From Maricaulis sp965228215 (GTDB taxonomy: Bacteria > Pseudomonadota > Alphaproteobacteria > Caulobacterales > Maricaulaceae): a stretch of DNA of 64,000 nt. Below are positions 8,471-17,152 of the stretch, piece after piece. Both the position numbers and the translations under genes were made by a program. Position 1 is the first letter of the stretch. Every line of letters starts with the position of its first letter. The stretch is taken from positions 3,190,959 to 3,254,958 of the forward strand of contig OZ245800.1 in NCBI GenBank assembly GCA_965228215.1. The letters run 5' to 3'. The notes under the pieces were generated by a model, which saw nothing but the letters and a program-made list of their open reading frames with translations, was not told the DNA's origin and made no database searches.

Positions 8471-9193
8471 ATGACCAAGACTATCGGTATCGACGATCTT
8501 GCAGGCGACCTGTTCAGCCTCAACATTCGCGGCCTGCATTCTATCGCGACCGTCTGGCGCAATCCGCACGCCTAATTCAAGGCTGCGGAAGACACTGATT
8601 GGGAGGGCCGCTTCACACCGTCGGTGCGTCTCTGGCTGTCGCTCATCGCACTCTCATCCTTATTGCAATTCCTGTGGCTTGGCAGCGATACCCCTCTGGT
8701 GGCGGCGTTCGCGCAGGGCTTCCGGGATGCGGGCGTCGTACTGCGGGACGGGATGACCTATGAAGCGGTCGGCGAAATCGCGGCGGTCTGGATCTTCGCG
8801 AGCTTCCCGGTCGTGCAATTGTTGACGTTTCTCTTCATCCTGCCCCTGTTCCGGTTTTGGGGGCGGGAGACGAGTTTCAGCCTACGAATTCGGCTCGGAA
8901 TCGCGATCATGATCCCGAGCGCCTCCGTGATGCTTTTTGTTCTACCGAGCATGTCACTTCTCGCGCCAGAACAAATGATTGCGTTCGGATGGGCGATCGG
9001 CGTCCTGGCCTGGCTCGTCGACTCCGTGACCATGTTCCGGGGCGCCTCCCCTGGCAAAACCCTGTGGGGACGCATTGTGCGATCAGGCGTGTTCGCAGGC
9101 ATTATCCTGGTGCTCAACGTGATCATGAATGTCGCCACCCAAATCACGGGCATCATCCTGGTCAGCATGCGCTATGGCCTGACTGTCGGCTAG
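8471..9193 (+). pseudogene. integral membrane protein interrupted by an in-frame TAA
   Basis: From ATG 8471 the frame runs 34 codons (ending in RNPHA), meets TAA at 8573-8575, then continues in the same frame for about 205 codons to TAG 9191-9193. The part after the stop begins FKAAEDTDWEGRFTPSVRLW and has four to five hydrophobic helices. The text on both sides of the stop reads as one conserved segment (NPHA-Y-FKAAEDTDW), so TAA most likely replaces a Tyr codon. A shorter start at 8624 would lose the conserved N-terminus. Family not named; likely a broken small membrane protein or a sequencing error. Confidence 0.65.
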
Positions 9194-9201
9194 ACGACAG
9201 A

Positions 9202-9645
9202 TCAGGCGATTCCCTCGCCTCTCGCGAGATGAAGCAACCGCTCCAGATCGAGACGCGGAAAGCGGTATTGCCGACCTGGCTCAATGATCTTCATCACATA
9301 GGACAAATCAGCCGGTTCAGCGGCACGCAGGTCAGCGACGTAAGTCAGGACCGGCTCCACCTCGCCATTGGCTCGTTCGACCTCAATCTCGATCGGCGCA
9401 TAAATCTGGTCGAGTTGTGAGGACGCCGGGTCATACAGGGCGCGCAGCAGGTCACAAGGTGCCGTCACGACCGCACCCCAAACCTGGTGGTCCGGACGCG
9501 GGAAAATATTTGCGGTCGGTTGAAACTGGATATCCCAACCCTCAAGCACGCAGGCCTGGGCGTCTGGGTTCGACCAGCCTGCCTCGCGCAGGACTTCGGG
9601 GTTCATGAATGACCCGTAGAAGAACACGCGTTCAGCTGAGCGCAT
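9202..9645 (-). CDS. gamma-glutamylcyclotransferase-like (AIG2/GGCT fold) protein
   Basis: 147 aa. It starts with VFFYGSFMNPEVL, the substrate-loop motif (YGSxM/N) of the GGCT/AIG2 family. The WGAVVTAPCDLLRALYD segment and acidic Glu-rich strands follow in family order. Members release 5-oxoproline from gamma-glutamyl compounds, but many AIG2-like proteins have unknown substrates. It converges with the broken membrane gene, with an 8-bp gap. Confidence 0.75.
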   Translation of the reverse strand: MRSAERVFFYGSFMNPEVLREAGWSNPDAQACVLEGWDIQFQPTANIFPRPDHQVWGAVVTAPCDLLRALYDPASSQLDQIYAPIEIEVERANGEVEPVLTYVADLRAAEPADLSYVMKIIEPGRQYRFPRLDLERLLHLARGEGIA

Positions 9646-9672
9646 GCACCCTCCTTCCCCGACCCGTCGCGA

Positions 9673-11382
9673 CTATGCCGCGCCGCCGAAGCGTTCCGAC
9701 CAGGCCTCGATATCCTCGGCCTCGATCTTCTTGAACAGGACTTCGGGCGGTTCGACCGATTGGCCGACCGGCATCGCCGTGAGCAGATCCTCCGCCTTGC
9801 CCTGCGGCCAGGCGCGGTCAGCTTCCACAACACCGAGGGCGTCGAGAATGGTCGCGGCGGCGTTCGGGATGATCGGCTGGGCGACCTTCGCCATAACCGT
9901 CATGTAATTCAGTGCGGTGCGTACGCCGATCGCGGCCGCGGCTGGGTCGGTCTTGAACTTCGTCCACGGCTCGGCGCGGGTGAGGTATTCATTCCCCAGC
10001 GCCCAGATCGCACGGACCTCTCCGGCGGCCTTGCGGAATTCCATGGCCTCGAAATGCTCGGCAGCCGCCGCGAGACGCGTGTCCATCTCACCGGCCAGCC
10101 AATCCTCGTCCGCACCCCACTCGCCGCCTTCCGGCACCACCGCATCAAAGCGGGATTTGTTGAAGCGCAGGATACGGTTGACATAATTGCCCAGCACGTT
10201 TGCCAGGTCAGTATTGATCAGCGACTGGAAATGCTCCCACGTAAACGCCGAGTCGGAGCCTTCGGGCGCATTGGCTGTCAGATACCAGCGCCAGTAATCG
10301 CCCGGCAGGATTTCCAGCGCCTGGTCCATGAAGACGCCTCGGCTCTCCGAGGTGGAAAACTTGCCGCCATACCAGGTCAGCCAGTTGAAGGCTTTCAGCT
10401 TGTCGACCGTCTTCCAGGGTTCGTCCGAACCTATGATCGTGGCGGGGAAGCTGACCGTATGGAAGGCGACATTGTCCTTGCCCATGAACTGGACATAGGT
10501 GACATCCTCGGCTCCCTTGTCGGTACGCCACCAGCTCTCCCAGTCACCGCCCTCGGCCTGGGCCCATTCCGCGGTCGCGGCGATATAGCCGATCGGAGCG
10601 TCGAACCAGACATAGAAGACCTTGTTCTCGAAGCCCGGGCGCGCTGCACCATCCTTGGTGACCGGGACACCCCATTTCAGATCGCGCGTGATCGACCGGT
10701 CGCGCAGGCCCTCGTCCAACCATTTATAGGCGATGGACTTGGCCAGGCTCGGCCAGGCATGGGCGGCATCCACCCAGTCGCGGATCTTCGATTCCACCTT
10801 GGTCTGCAGGAGATGCAGATGCTTGGTCTCGCGCACTTCCAGATTCTTCGAGCCCGAGATCTTGGAATAGGGTTCCTTCAGATCCGTAGGCTCCAGAAGA
10901 CGGCCGCAATTGTCGCACTGATCGCCGCGCGCGCGCTCGAAATCGCAATGCGGACATGTACCCTCGACATAGCGGTCGGGCAGGAAACGGTCATCATCGA
11001 TCGAGAAGACCTGTTCCTCGACGCGTTCCTCGATCAGGCCGTTCTCTTCCAGAACTCCGGCGAAATGCTGGGTCAGTTCGATATTCGGCGTGTTCGAGGT
11101 ACGTCCGAAAAAATCAAAACTCAGCGAGAAGCCCTCGCCGGCCGTCACCTGGATGTCGTGTTGTTCGTCGCAATAGGCCTGGACGTCGACGCCCGCGGCG
11201 GCTGCAGCCAGCTCGGCCGGCGTGCCGTGTTCATCGGTGGCGCAAATATAGAGCACATCATGTCCGCGCAGGCGCTGGAAGCGGGCATAAACATCCGCCG
11301 GCAGCATGGATCCAGCGAGATTGCCGAGGTGTTTCACACCGTTGATGTAAGGCAGGGCGCTGGTGATCAGGATACGGGACAT
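9673..11382 (-). CDS. metG: methionyl-tRNA synthetase
   Basis: 569 aa, class I synthetase. The HIGH-like motif is HLGN in PYINGVKHLGN. The connective domain has a single zinc knuckle (CPHC...CDNC). The second signature is KFSTS rather than KMSKS (GGKFSTSESRGVF). The anticodon-binding helical domain follows, with no C-terminal dimerization domain. It attaches methionine to initiator and elongator tRNA-Met in the cytoplasm. AAGGAAGA precedes the ATG. A very long open frame on the opposite strand is a codon-bias shadow. Confidence 0.96.
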   Translation of the reverse strand: MSRILITSALPYINGVKHLGNLAGSMLPADVYARFQRLRGHDVLYICATDEHGTPAELAAAAAGVDVQAYCDEQHDIQVTAGEGFSLSFDFFGRTSNTPNIELTQHFAGVLEENGLIEERVEEQVFSIDDDRFLPDRYVEGTCPHCDFERARGDQCDNCGRLLEPTDLKEPYSKISGSKNLEVRETKHLHLLQTKVESKIRDWVDAAHAWPSLAKSIAYKWLDEGLRDRSITRDLKWGVPVTKDGAARPGFENKVFYVWFDAPIGYIAATAEWAQAEGGDWESWWRTDKGAEDVTYVQFMGKDNVAFHTVSFPATIIGSDEPWKTVDKLKAFNWLTWYGGKFSTSESRGVFMDQALEILPGDYWRWYLTANAPEGSDSAFTWEHFQSLINTDLANVLGNYVNRILRFNKSRFDAVVPEGGEWGADEDWLAGEMDTRLAAAAEHFEAMEFRKAAGEVRAIWALGNEYLTRAEPWTKFKTDPAAAAIGVRTALNYMTVMAKVAQPIIPNAAATILDALGVVEADRAWPQGKAEDLLTAMPVGQSVEPPEVLFKKIEAEDIEAWSERFGGAA

Positions 11383-11500
11383 CGCGAAACGTCTTCCTTA
11401 GGAGGGGAATTCTGTGCTCTATTTCGCCTGGGACGCGAGCCGGGAGAGCTCGCAGGCAAGACGGCGTACATAGCCGTCCTTTCAAGGGGAGGAAATACCC

Positions 11501-11935
11501 ATGCCTCGTATTCTGGGGACCAATATCATCGCCGTGCTCGTGGCGGCCATCGCACTCTTCATGACCGGATTTGTTTTCTACGGCCTTCTGTTCGCGGAAT
11601 TGTGGATCGGTCTGTGGGGATTCACACCGGAGAAAATCGCCGAAATGGAAGCGGCAGGTTCCGGAGGCATGGCCTTCGGCTTCCTGATCTCGCTGGCCAC
11701 GGCCTTCTTCCTGTCGGTCGCGCTCAAGAAAATGGGCAAGACCGAATTGATGGACGCCATCAAGGGCGCCCTCTTCCTTTGGCTCGGCTTTGCCGTGCCG
11801 ACCATGGCCTATGACACGGTCTACGCGGCCCAGCCGCTGATGCTGCTCGTGCTCGACAGTGCCCACCTTCTGGTCGGTTTCGTCATTGCCGCAGTGGTTC
11901 TGACATTCATGGATGGCGTTGCCGTCAAGGACTGA
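11501..11935 (+). CDS. DUF1761 family small membrane protein
   Basis: 144 aa with four hydrophobic helices. The pattern of an N-terminal helix, the acidic turn GFTPEKIAEMEA, and a late HLLVGFVIAA segment is that of DUF1761 proteins. The strong ribosome site AAGGGGAGG precedes the ATG. Function unknown. It is alone on this strand between metG and tRNA-Thr. Confidence 0.8.
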   Translation: MPRILGTNIIAVLVAAIALFMTGFVFYGLLFAELWIGLWGFTPEKIAEMEAAGSGGMAFGFLISLATAFFLSVALKKMGKTELMDAIKGALFLWLGFAVPTMAYDTVYAAQPLMLLVLDSAHLLVGFVIAAVVLTFMDGVAVKD

Positions 11936-12096
11936 GGCCACAGCCTCGACCAACCCGCTGCCGGCGCGCCCGTCGCGCCGGCCGGGCATGGCCGCAACGC
12001 AGGCCCGAGCCGCGCACCTGAACCGCAGCGCGATATTGCACCTTCCGCCCGCTCGCATTATCAGACGCCCTCACCCGGCCATCGCGCCGGACCGGT

Positions 12097-12172
12097 GCCG
12101 GCTTAGCTCAGCTGGTAGAGCATCTGATTTGTAATCAGGGGGTCGGGGGTTCGAGTCCCTCAGCCGGCACCA
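12097..12172 (+). tRNA. tRNA-Thr (anticodon TGT)
   Basis: 76 nt with encoded CCA. The acceptor GCCGGCT pairs with AGCCGGC, the D-arm is TAGCTCAGCTGGTAGAGCA, the anticodon loop TTTGTAA gives TGT, and the T-arm is GGGGGTTCGAGTCCCTC. Confidence 0.97.
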
Positions 12173-12184
12173 TCCTCTTCGGCA

Positions 12185-13189
12185 TCATTCTGCCGCAAGG
12201 CGAGTTTCCAGGCGCTGGGCGCGGTGGATGCTGTGCCACATCCAGGCGTCGCGGATGATGGCCTCGAGATCGTATCGGGCCGTCCAGCCCATCAGTTCCG
12301 CGGCTCGCGCCGGGTCAGCCACGAGACGGGACGGATCGCCCTGGCGGCGGTCAGATTCGATCACGGACACGGGTTTGCCGCTGACCCGTTCGGCGCAACG
12401 GATAACGTCGAGCACGCTCGACCCCTGACCTGTTCCGAGATTTGCCGAGAACCCCGTGCGCGTCTCCAGCAATTGCTCGAGCGCTCGGACATGGGCATCG
12501 GCCAGGTCCAGCACGTGTATGTAATCACGCACGGCCGTGCCGTCGGGCGTGGGATAATCCGATCCGAAGACCTTGATATGATCGCGCAGCCCCAGCGCGG
12601 TATCGAGAACCAGCGGGATGAGATGCGTTTCCGGCTCATGCGCCTCACCGAGCCGGCCCAGCGGGTCGGCACCGGCCGCATTGAAATAGCGCAGGCGCGC
12701 CGCGCGGAGCCCGGTGCGGGCTTCGGCTGCCTGGATCATCTGCTCGGCCATCAGCTTTGAAAGGCCGTAGGCACTTTCCGGCGACTTCGGCACACATTCG
12801 GAAATCCGAGCCTCGCTCGTCTCGCCGAAGATCGCGCAGGTCGAGGAGAAGACCAGTGTCTCGACACCTGCGGTCTCGCACGCGGCAAGGACGCTGGCGA
12901 CCCCGCCGACATTATTGTTGAAACAGCGCGAGGGATGGATCTCTGAAGCGCCAACCTCGATGTCGGCAGCGAAGTGCAGTACGGCGACCGGACGATGGCG
13001 TCGCATCACGGCGGCCAGCCGGGCGGTATCCCGGACGTCACCGGGCTCGAACGGTCCGAATTGCACGAATTCCCGGTACCCCGTCGACAGATTGTCATAG
13101 ACCACCGGCCAATAGCCGGCACTGAGCAGTTTGAGACAGCAATGACTGCCCACATAGCCGGCTCCGCCGGTGACAAGAACGGTCTTCAT
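12185..13189 (-). CDS. galE: UDP-glucose 4-epimerase
   Basis: 334 aa from an ATG preceded by GAGGAG; the longer frame is rejected. Extended SDR: NAD-binding GGAGYVGS at the N-terminus, DNLSTG, catalytic Ser in FSSTCAIFG, and the Tyr/Lys pair in SAYGLSK. It interconverts UDP-glucose and UDP-galactose. It lies 4 bp downstream of a membrane-protein gene whose promoter faces the exopolysaccharide export operon and shares its operators, so it probably supplies UDP-Gal for that polymer. Confidence 0.93.
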   Translation of the reverse strand: MKTVLVTGGAGYVGSHCCLKLLSAGYWPVVYDNLSTGYREFVQFGPFEPGDVRDTARLAAVMRRHRPVAVLHFAADIEVGASEIHPSRCFNNNVGGVASVLAACETAGVETLVFSSTCAIFGETSEARISECVPKSPESAYGLSKLMAEQMIQAAEARTGLRAARLRYFNAAGADPLGRLGEAHEPETHLIPLVLDTALGLRDHIKVFGSDYPTPDGTAVRDYIHVLDLADAHVRALEQLLETRTGFSANLGTGQGSSVLDVIRCAERVSGKPVSVIESDRRQGDPSRLVADPARAAELMGWTARYDLEAIIRDAWMWHSIHRAQRLETRLAAE

Positions 13190-13193
13190 GGCG

Positions 13194-13964
13194 TTACTCC
13201 TCGGCTCCGGGCTGGGTGCGACTGCTTGCGAGCATGACGAGCGCGGGACCTCCGCTCTCTGCAAGCAGGCGGAAGCTTGCCCCGATCAGAAGCAGAAGGC
13301 CGGTCAGTTCCAGCATTTCCTCGAGCGTCGCGATCAGGTCTCCACCGAGGGGCGTGATCGGCACGCCTTGCGGCAGGTCTCCGGCGATGTAGCAGGCGTG
13401 CAATACCTCGCAACCGAGCGCTCCGGCGGCGTAGACAGCGACGGCAGCGGCGAAGCTGAACTGGACAGCGCGCGACTGGCGCAGCCCCCAGGGCAGGAGC
13501 ACGACGAGACACGCCACGAGTCCGATCCCGTACGGCAGAACCCAGGCATGGCTCAGCGCGCCGGAAAAATCGCCGAGCGTCTTCATGAAGGCGTCCAGCC
13601 GTTCATGGATCGACACCCATTCATCCAGCGCCAGGAAAAGCAGCGCGGCGGACAGCAGCCAGCGCGCGCGAACCTCGAGGGCGTCACCTGTCTTGGTCTT
13701 GGCCGACATGAGGACAATCAATGATGCCAGTCCCAGGGCCAGTCCCGAAAACAGGGAGGGGATGTTCTGTTCGCGATCGAGATGGAACAGGGTGACGACG
13801 CCCCAGCCATCCTCGATGCCCAGGCCATAGACGGCGGCGAGAACGCCGAGATGGGCGAGGCCCAGACCTCCGACCGCGAGGGCCAGCCAGGCGAGAACAG
13901 TTGTATCTACGAGCAGGAATACCGGGCGGGTAGTCGAGCGATTGGTATTGAGCGTGTCGGACAT
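13194..13964 (-). CDS. multi-pass membrane protein of the EPS locus, unknown function
   Basis: 256 aa with six hydrophobic helices and a conserved-looking acidic helix FLALDEWVSIHERLDAF. I do not recognise a family with certainty. It is the first gene of a two-gene unit with galE, expressed away from the Wza/Wzc operon. A sigma-54-like element lies 27 bp upstream (13991-14006), and three palindromes lie at 14090-14144. AAGGAGG precedes the ATG. Its position suggests a role in EPS assembly or membrane anchoring. Confidence 0.7.
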   Translation of the reverse strand: MSDTLNTNRSTTRPVFLLVDTTVLAWLALAVGGLGLAHLGVLAAVYGLGIEDGWGVVTLFHLDREQNIPSLFSGLALGLASLIVLMSAKTKTGDALEVRARWLLSAALLFLALDEWVSIHERLDAFMKTLGDFSGALSHAWVLPYGIGLVACLVVLLPWGLRQSRAVQFSFAAAVAVYAAGALGCEVLHACYIAGDLPQGVPITPLGGDLIATLEEMLELTGLLLLIGASFRLLAESGGPALVMLASSRTQPGAEE

Positions 13965-13990
13965 GACGACCTCCTTCTGACGGGAGGTGT

Positions 13991-14006
13991 TTCAATGCGC
14001 ATGCCA
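13991..14006 (-). promoter_or_regulatory. candidate sigma-54 promoter of the membrane protein-galE unit
   Basis: The minus strand reads TGGCATGCGCATTGAA. The -24 TGGCAT is good and the -12 is TTGAA, giving GG-N10-GA where GG-N10-GC is canonical. A start site about 11 nt downstream would leave a short leader containing AAGGAGG. Confidence 0.5.
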
Positions 14007-14089
14007 GACGAAAACACTGATCGAAACGACCTATTCCACTGTTTTATATGCGATTTTTTCATCGCCCGAGATCGACGCATTCGGCATTG

Positions 14090-14144
14090 TCGCAAATTGC
14101 AATTTTCAACTCGCAAAATGCGAGACTTGATTTGCATTTGGCAT
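14090..14144. promoter_or_regulatory. operator cluster A: three palindromes at 21-bp spacing
   Basis: TCGCAAATTGCAA (14090-14102), TCGCAAAATGCGA (14111-14123, extended to the perfect palindrome CTCGCAAAATGCGAG) and the weaker TTGCATTTGGCAT (14132-14144). Centres lie at 14096, 14117 and 14138, exactly two helical turns apart. The cluster sits between the two divergent sigma-54 elements, the usual place for upstream activating sites of an NtrC-type protein. Confidence 0.7.
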
Positions 14145-14206
14145 TCGACGCCAACCAACAGATTTATAGTACGCTGTTTTTATTCATTTTTTTCTGACTT
14201 TCGGTC

Positions 14207-14222
14207 TGGCGTACCGCTTGCT
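14207..14222 (+). promoter_or_regulatory. candidate sigma-54 promoter of the EPS export operon
   Basis: TGGCGTACCGCTTGCT fits the consensus TGGC-N7-TTGCW with exact GG-N10-GC spacing. The predicted start, near 14234, leaves a short leader with AGGAGGAA before ATG 14248. It is the best -24/-12 match in the window. Confidence 0.7.
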
Positions 14223-14247
14223 CCTCCATGGGGCAGGAGGAAGAGCC

Positions 14248-14484
14248 ATGACCAAATTCGAATTGCAGAACGCAGAACAATTGCGCACTTTCGATCGCGC
14301 CATCTTCGAGTTTCTCAAGCGCGTTGAATCCCGTGATATCGCCCCGGCCATCCAGATCGACGGATACCAGGAGGGCGAACACTCGGTCCGTGCGGTTCAT
14401 TGCCGCGACAAGGACATGGCTCGCGAACTGGCCCGTTTCATCGGCTCTGCCCTGCAGCGTCGCACGGTTGCGGAGCTGCGCTGA
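14248..14484 (+). CDS. small protein leading the EPS export operon, unknown function
   Basis: 78 aa, soluble, with no signal peptide. The start is set by AGGAGGAA 5 nt upstream; an earlier in-frame ATG would lie at the promoter. The chain is helix (LQNAEQLRTFDRAIFEFL), strands (AIQIDGYQ, HSVRAVHC), helix (DKDMARELARFIGSALQ), an alpha-beta-beta-alpha pattern. I do not recognise the family. Its stop overlaps the next start (TGATG), so it is translationally coupled to the Wza-like gene. It could be a regulator or assembly factor for the polysaccharide. Confidence 0.75.
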   Translation: MTKFELQNAEQLRTFDRAIFEFLKRVESRDIAPAIQIDGYQEGEHSVRAVHCRDKDMARELARFIGSALQRRTVAELR

Positions 14485-15734
14485 TGACTCGCCGCCGCTC
14501 CCCCGCTTCTCTGGCGATCGCAAGCCTTGCTCTCGCCGTGTCCGCCTGCGCGACCGCTTTCGAGGAACCGCGCAATACGGTCGACCTCGCAACGGGCGCC
14601 TACACGTCCACCCGCCAGCCGATGCAGACCGCCCGGGAAATTCCCCTGTCCGGGCATGGCCGCTACGGTGACCTGGCACGCTGTGCCGACGCGGACCTGC
14701 CCGTGTCGGCAAGCTCGTCGGTCATCATGGCCAGCACGCGCGGCACAGGTTCGCCGCCGCTATCGCCCGGCGACATGCTGCGCCTGGCCATGCCGGCCGG
14801 CGAAATCTTCGAGGGCCAGTACATCATCGCGCCCGACGGCATGCTCTACGTCCCGCATATCGAACCGATCCCGGCGGCCGGTTTCCGCATCGAGGCCGTC
14901 GAAGCCCTGCTGGCCCGCAGCTTTGTCGAACAGCGCATCTTCCGCGCCGGTTTTGTCCAGCTCGATCTCGACATCGCCCAGTACGCACCGATCCAGGTGC
15001 ATGTCAGCGGCGCCGTCTTCGAACCGGGTGATGTGATCCTGAATGATGGCAGCGCCGAAAGCGTCCAGTCGCAGCGCGTCGACGCCGGCGGCGATGTCAG
15101 TTCCGGGCGCACGCTTGCAGCCGCCCTGTCCCGCGCTGCGGGCCTGCGTCCGGACGCTGACATCCGCAATGTCGTCATCGTCCGTGCCGGCCAGCGTTAT
15201 ATCTACGACCTCTCCGGCGCGATGACCGGCCAGCGCTTCGAGGATCCGCTGCTGACCGCCGGCGACCAGATCCACGTCCTGTCGCGCGGCTGTTTCCAGG
15301 AAGCCCTGGCTCGTCCGTCCCGCGTCACCCTGCCCGGTATCCGCGTCTTCATGTCGAACCTGACGACGCCGGCCTCATCGAACTCGCAGTCCGCGATCAA
15401 TCGCGATGCGGTGAACCTGCCCTATGGCACGCGTTTCCTGCAGGGACTGGTCGCATCGAATTGCGTCGGCGGCACCCAGGCCACCAATGCCAATCGCTGG
15501 GCCGTGCTGATCTCGCGCAACCCGGTCACAGGCGAGAGCGAGGTGATCGCACGTTCGATCGAGGATCTCGTGCGCCGCGCCGATCGCGACAGCTTCAACC
15601 CCGTCCTGCTGCCGTATGACGCCCTGGCCTGCTACGACTCCCACGTCACCAATATCCGCGACGTGATCAGTGCCTTCTCCGGCGTGCTGACGCCGGCCAT
15701 CAATCTGACCATTCTGAGCGGAGCGGCCCGATGA
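14484..15734 (+). CDS. Wza/HfsD-like outer-membrane polysaccharide export lipoprotein
   Basis: 416 aa with a lipoprotein signal peptide (ALAVSACATAF). A polysaccharide export domain spans roughly residues 90-180 (LSPGDMLRLAMPAGEIFEGQYIIAPDG, cut here for length), with SLBB-like repeats after it (IQVHVSGAVFEPGDV; HVLSRGC). Wza proteins form the outer-membrane pore for secreted capsule or EPS; HfsD is the Caulobacter holdfast version. The C-terminal third is not typical of E. coli Wza. ATGA overlap with the Wzc-like gene. Confidence 0.85.
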   Translation: MTRRRSPASLAIASLALAVSACATAFEEPRNTVDLATGAYTSTRQPMQTAREIPLSGHGRYGDLARCADADLPVSASSSVIMASTRGTGSPPLSPGDMLRLAMPAGEIFEGQYIIAPDGMLYVPHIEPIPAAGFRIEAVEALLARSFVEQRIFRAGFVQLDLDIAQYAPIQVHVSGAVFEPGDVILNDGSAESVQSQRVDAGGDVSSGRTLAAALSRAAGLRPDADIRNVVIVRAGQRYIYDLSGAMTGQRFEDPLLTAGDQIHVLSRGCFQEALARPSRVTLPGIRVFMSNLTTPASSNSQSAINRDAVNLPYGTRFLQGLVASNCVGGTQATNANRWAVLISRNPVTGESEVIARSIEDLVRRADRDSFNPVLLPYDALACYDSHVTNIRDVISAFSGVLTPAINLTILSGAAR

Positions 15735-17152
15735 CCGACGTCCGCACGCCCTCCCGCCTCGAGCAGCTGGCCGAAAACGCGATGTTCTCGCGCCTGTTGC
15801 TGGGCTTCGGTGAGCAGGGACGCTGGCTGCGCTACATGCTGGTGGTCCTGGCCGGTTGCCTGGTCTTCGGCGGCCTCGGCAGCGCCTACTATTTCGGCAC
15901 GCCGCCGTCCTACACCAGCGGTTTCACCCTGATCCTGCCCGGTTCGGGTGCCGGAACTTCGGTCAATCTCAACTCTCTGGGTCAGACCAATTCGATGACG
16001 TCCTCGCCGTTCTCGAGCCCGTCCCTGAGCCCGACGCAGAACTACAAGCGCCTGCTCGGGTCAGACCGGGTGCGCGGTGCCGCAGCCGAAACGCTGGGCC
16101 TGTCCGAAAGCGCCCTGCCCGAGGCCCGGGTCCGCCTGGTTGATCTGACGCCCCTGATCTATGTGCGCATGACGTCGGACAATCCGGACGAGGTCTACGC
16201 ATCGGCAAACGCCCTGCTGACCTCCTTTCAGGCCGAGCTCGACGCGCTGCGTGACGAGGAGCTGGAAGCCCGCGACGAGGCCTATCGGTCCAGCATTGCG
16301 GAGTATGAGCGCAATGTGGTCGCAACGCGCCAGAACATCATCAATTTCCAGTCGCGCACCGGCCTGATCTCGATCGAACAATTCCAGACTCTGGTGACGG
16401 AAACGGACGAGATCCAGCGCCTGCTGGACGATGTCCTGGGCAATGCCCGCTCACTGTCCGCCCGCGCCACCTGGATTTCGGACATGATCGAACTGCCGCA
16501 GGAAGTCGCCTCGCGCGTCCTGATCCTGCGCGGCGACCCGACCTTCGAGGCCCATCGCGAGGCCCTCGCCACGAGTGCTGCCCAACTCGCGAGCTATCGC
16601 AACATGTATGGCCGCAATCACCCCGACATGCAGGCCGAGACCCGCCGGCATTCCGGCCTGGTAGCTGCCATGGCAGCCCGCGGCGAAGCCCTGCTGGGCG
16701 TTGCCGGCTACCGGGCCCTGCGCCTGGCCGAGATCAATATCGATCCCGAACGCGCCGAATTGCTGCGCCAGATGGTGGATCTGAGTTCGGAAGCGTCCGG
16801 TGCCCGCACCGAGGCTGTCGCCCTGCGCAGCCGCCTTATCCGCAATCGTGAGCGGATCGAGGCCCAGGCCTCCGAGGCTGCCGAGCTGGAAGCCCTGCTG
16901 CGCGAGCACCAGGTTGCCGAGACCGTGTTTGCCTCGGCCCTCGCCCGCCTCGACACGGCCCGTGCCGACATCTTCACATCCTATCCGCTGGCCCAATTGC
17001 TGGAACAGCCGGTACGCCCGGATGTGCCCACCTCACCGTCCAAGAAGATCGCGGCTGCGGCCGCCATCGGCGGTTTCTTTCTCTACATGATGGGAGTCCT
17101 GTTGCTGTGGTTGCGCCTGCCGCTGATCCGCGCTCTGTGGAAGATCGTCTGA
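15731..17152 (+). CDS. Wzz/GumC-like chain-length and export protein without kinase domain
   Basis: 473 aa. An inner-membrane helix lies near residues 35-55 (MLVVLAGCLVFGGLGSAYYF), then a long periplasmic coiled-coil region (EELEARDEAYRSSIAEYERN and later helices), and a second helix near the C-terminus (AAAIGGFFLYMMGVLLLWL) preceded by the Pro-rich PVRPDVPTSP typical of Wzz/PCP proteins. There is no Walker A, so it lacks the BY-kinase half of Wzc; HfsA-like proteins are similar. It controls polymer length and contacts the outer-membrane pore. Confidence 0.85.
   Translation: MTDVRTPSRLEQLAENAMFSRLLLGFGEQGRWLRYMLVVLAGCLVFGGLGSAYYFGTPPSYTSGFTLILPGSGAGTSVNLNSLGQTNSMTSSPFSSPSLSPTQNYKRLLGSDRVRGAAAETLGLSESALPEARVRLVDLTPLIYVRMTSDNPDEVYASANALLTSFQAELDALRDEELEARDEAYRSSIAEYERNVVATRQNIINFQSRTGLISIEQFQTLVTETDEIQRLLDDVLGNARSLSARATWISDMIELPQEVASRVLILRGDPTFEAHREALATSAAQLASYRNMYGRNHPDMQAETRRHSGLVAAMAARGEALLGVAGYRALRLAEINIDPERAELLRQMVDLSSEASGARTEAVALRSRLIRNRERIEAQASEAAELEALLREHQVAETVFASALARLDTARADIFTSYPLAQLLEQPVRPDVPTSPSKKIAAAAAIGGFFLYMMGVLLLWLRLPLIRALWKIV

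Noticed and set aside
10340..10365. KFSTS instead of KMSKS in methionyl-tRNA synthetase as a sign of inactivity
   Set aside because: Variants of this signature are known in active class I synthetases and all other motifs are intact.
9760..11814. Open frame of 684 codons opposite metG
   Set aside because: It is antisense to a clear methionyl-tRNA synthetase, has no domain or ribosome site, and long antisense frames are expected in high-GC DNA.
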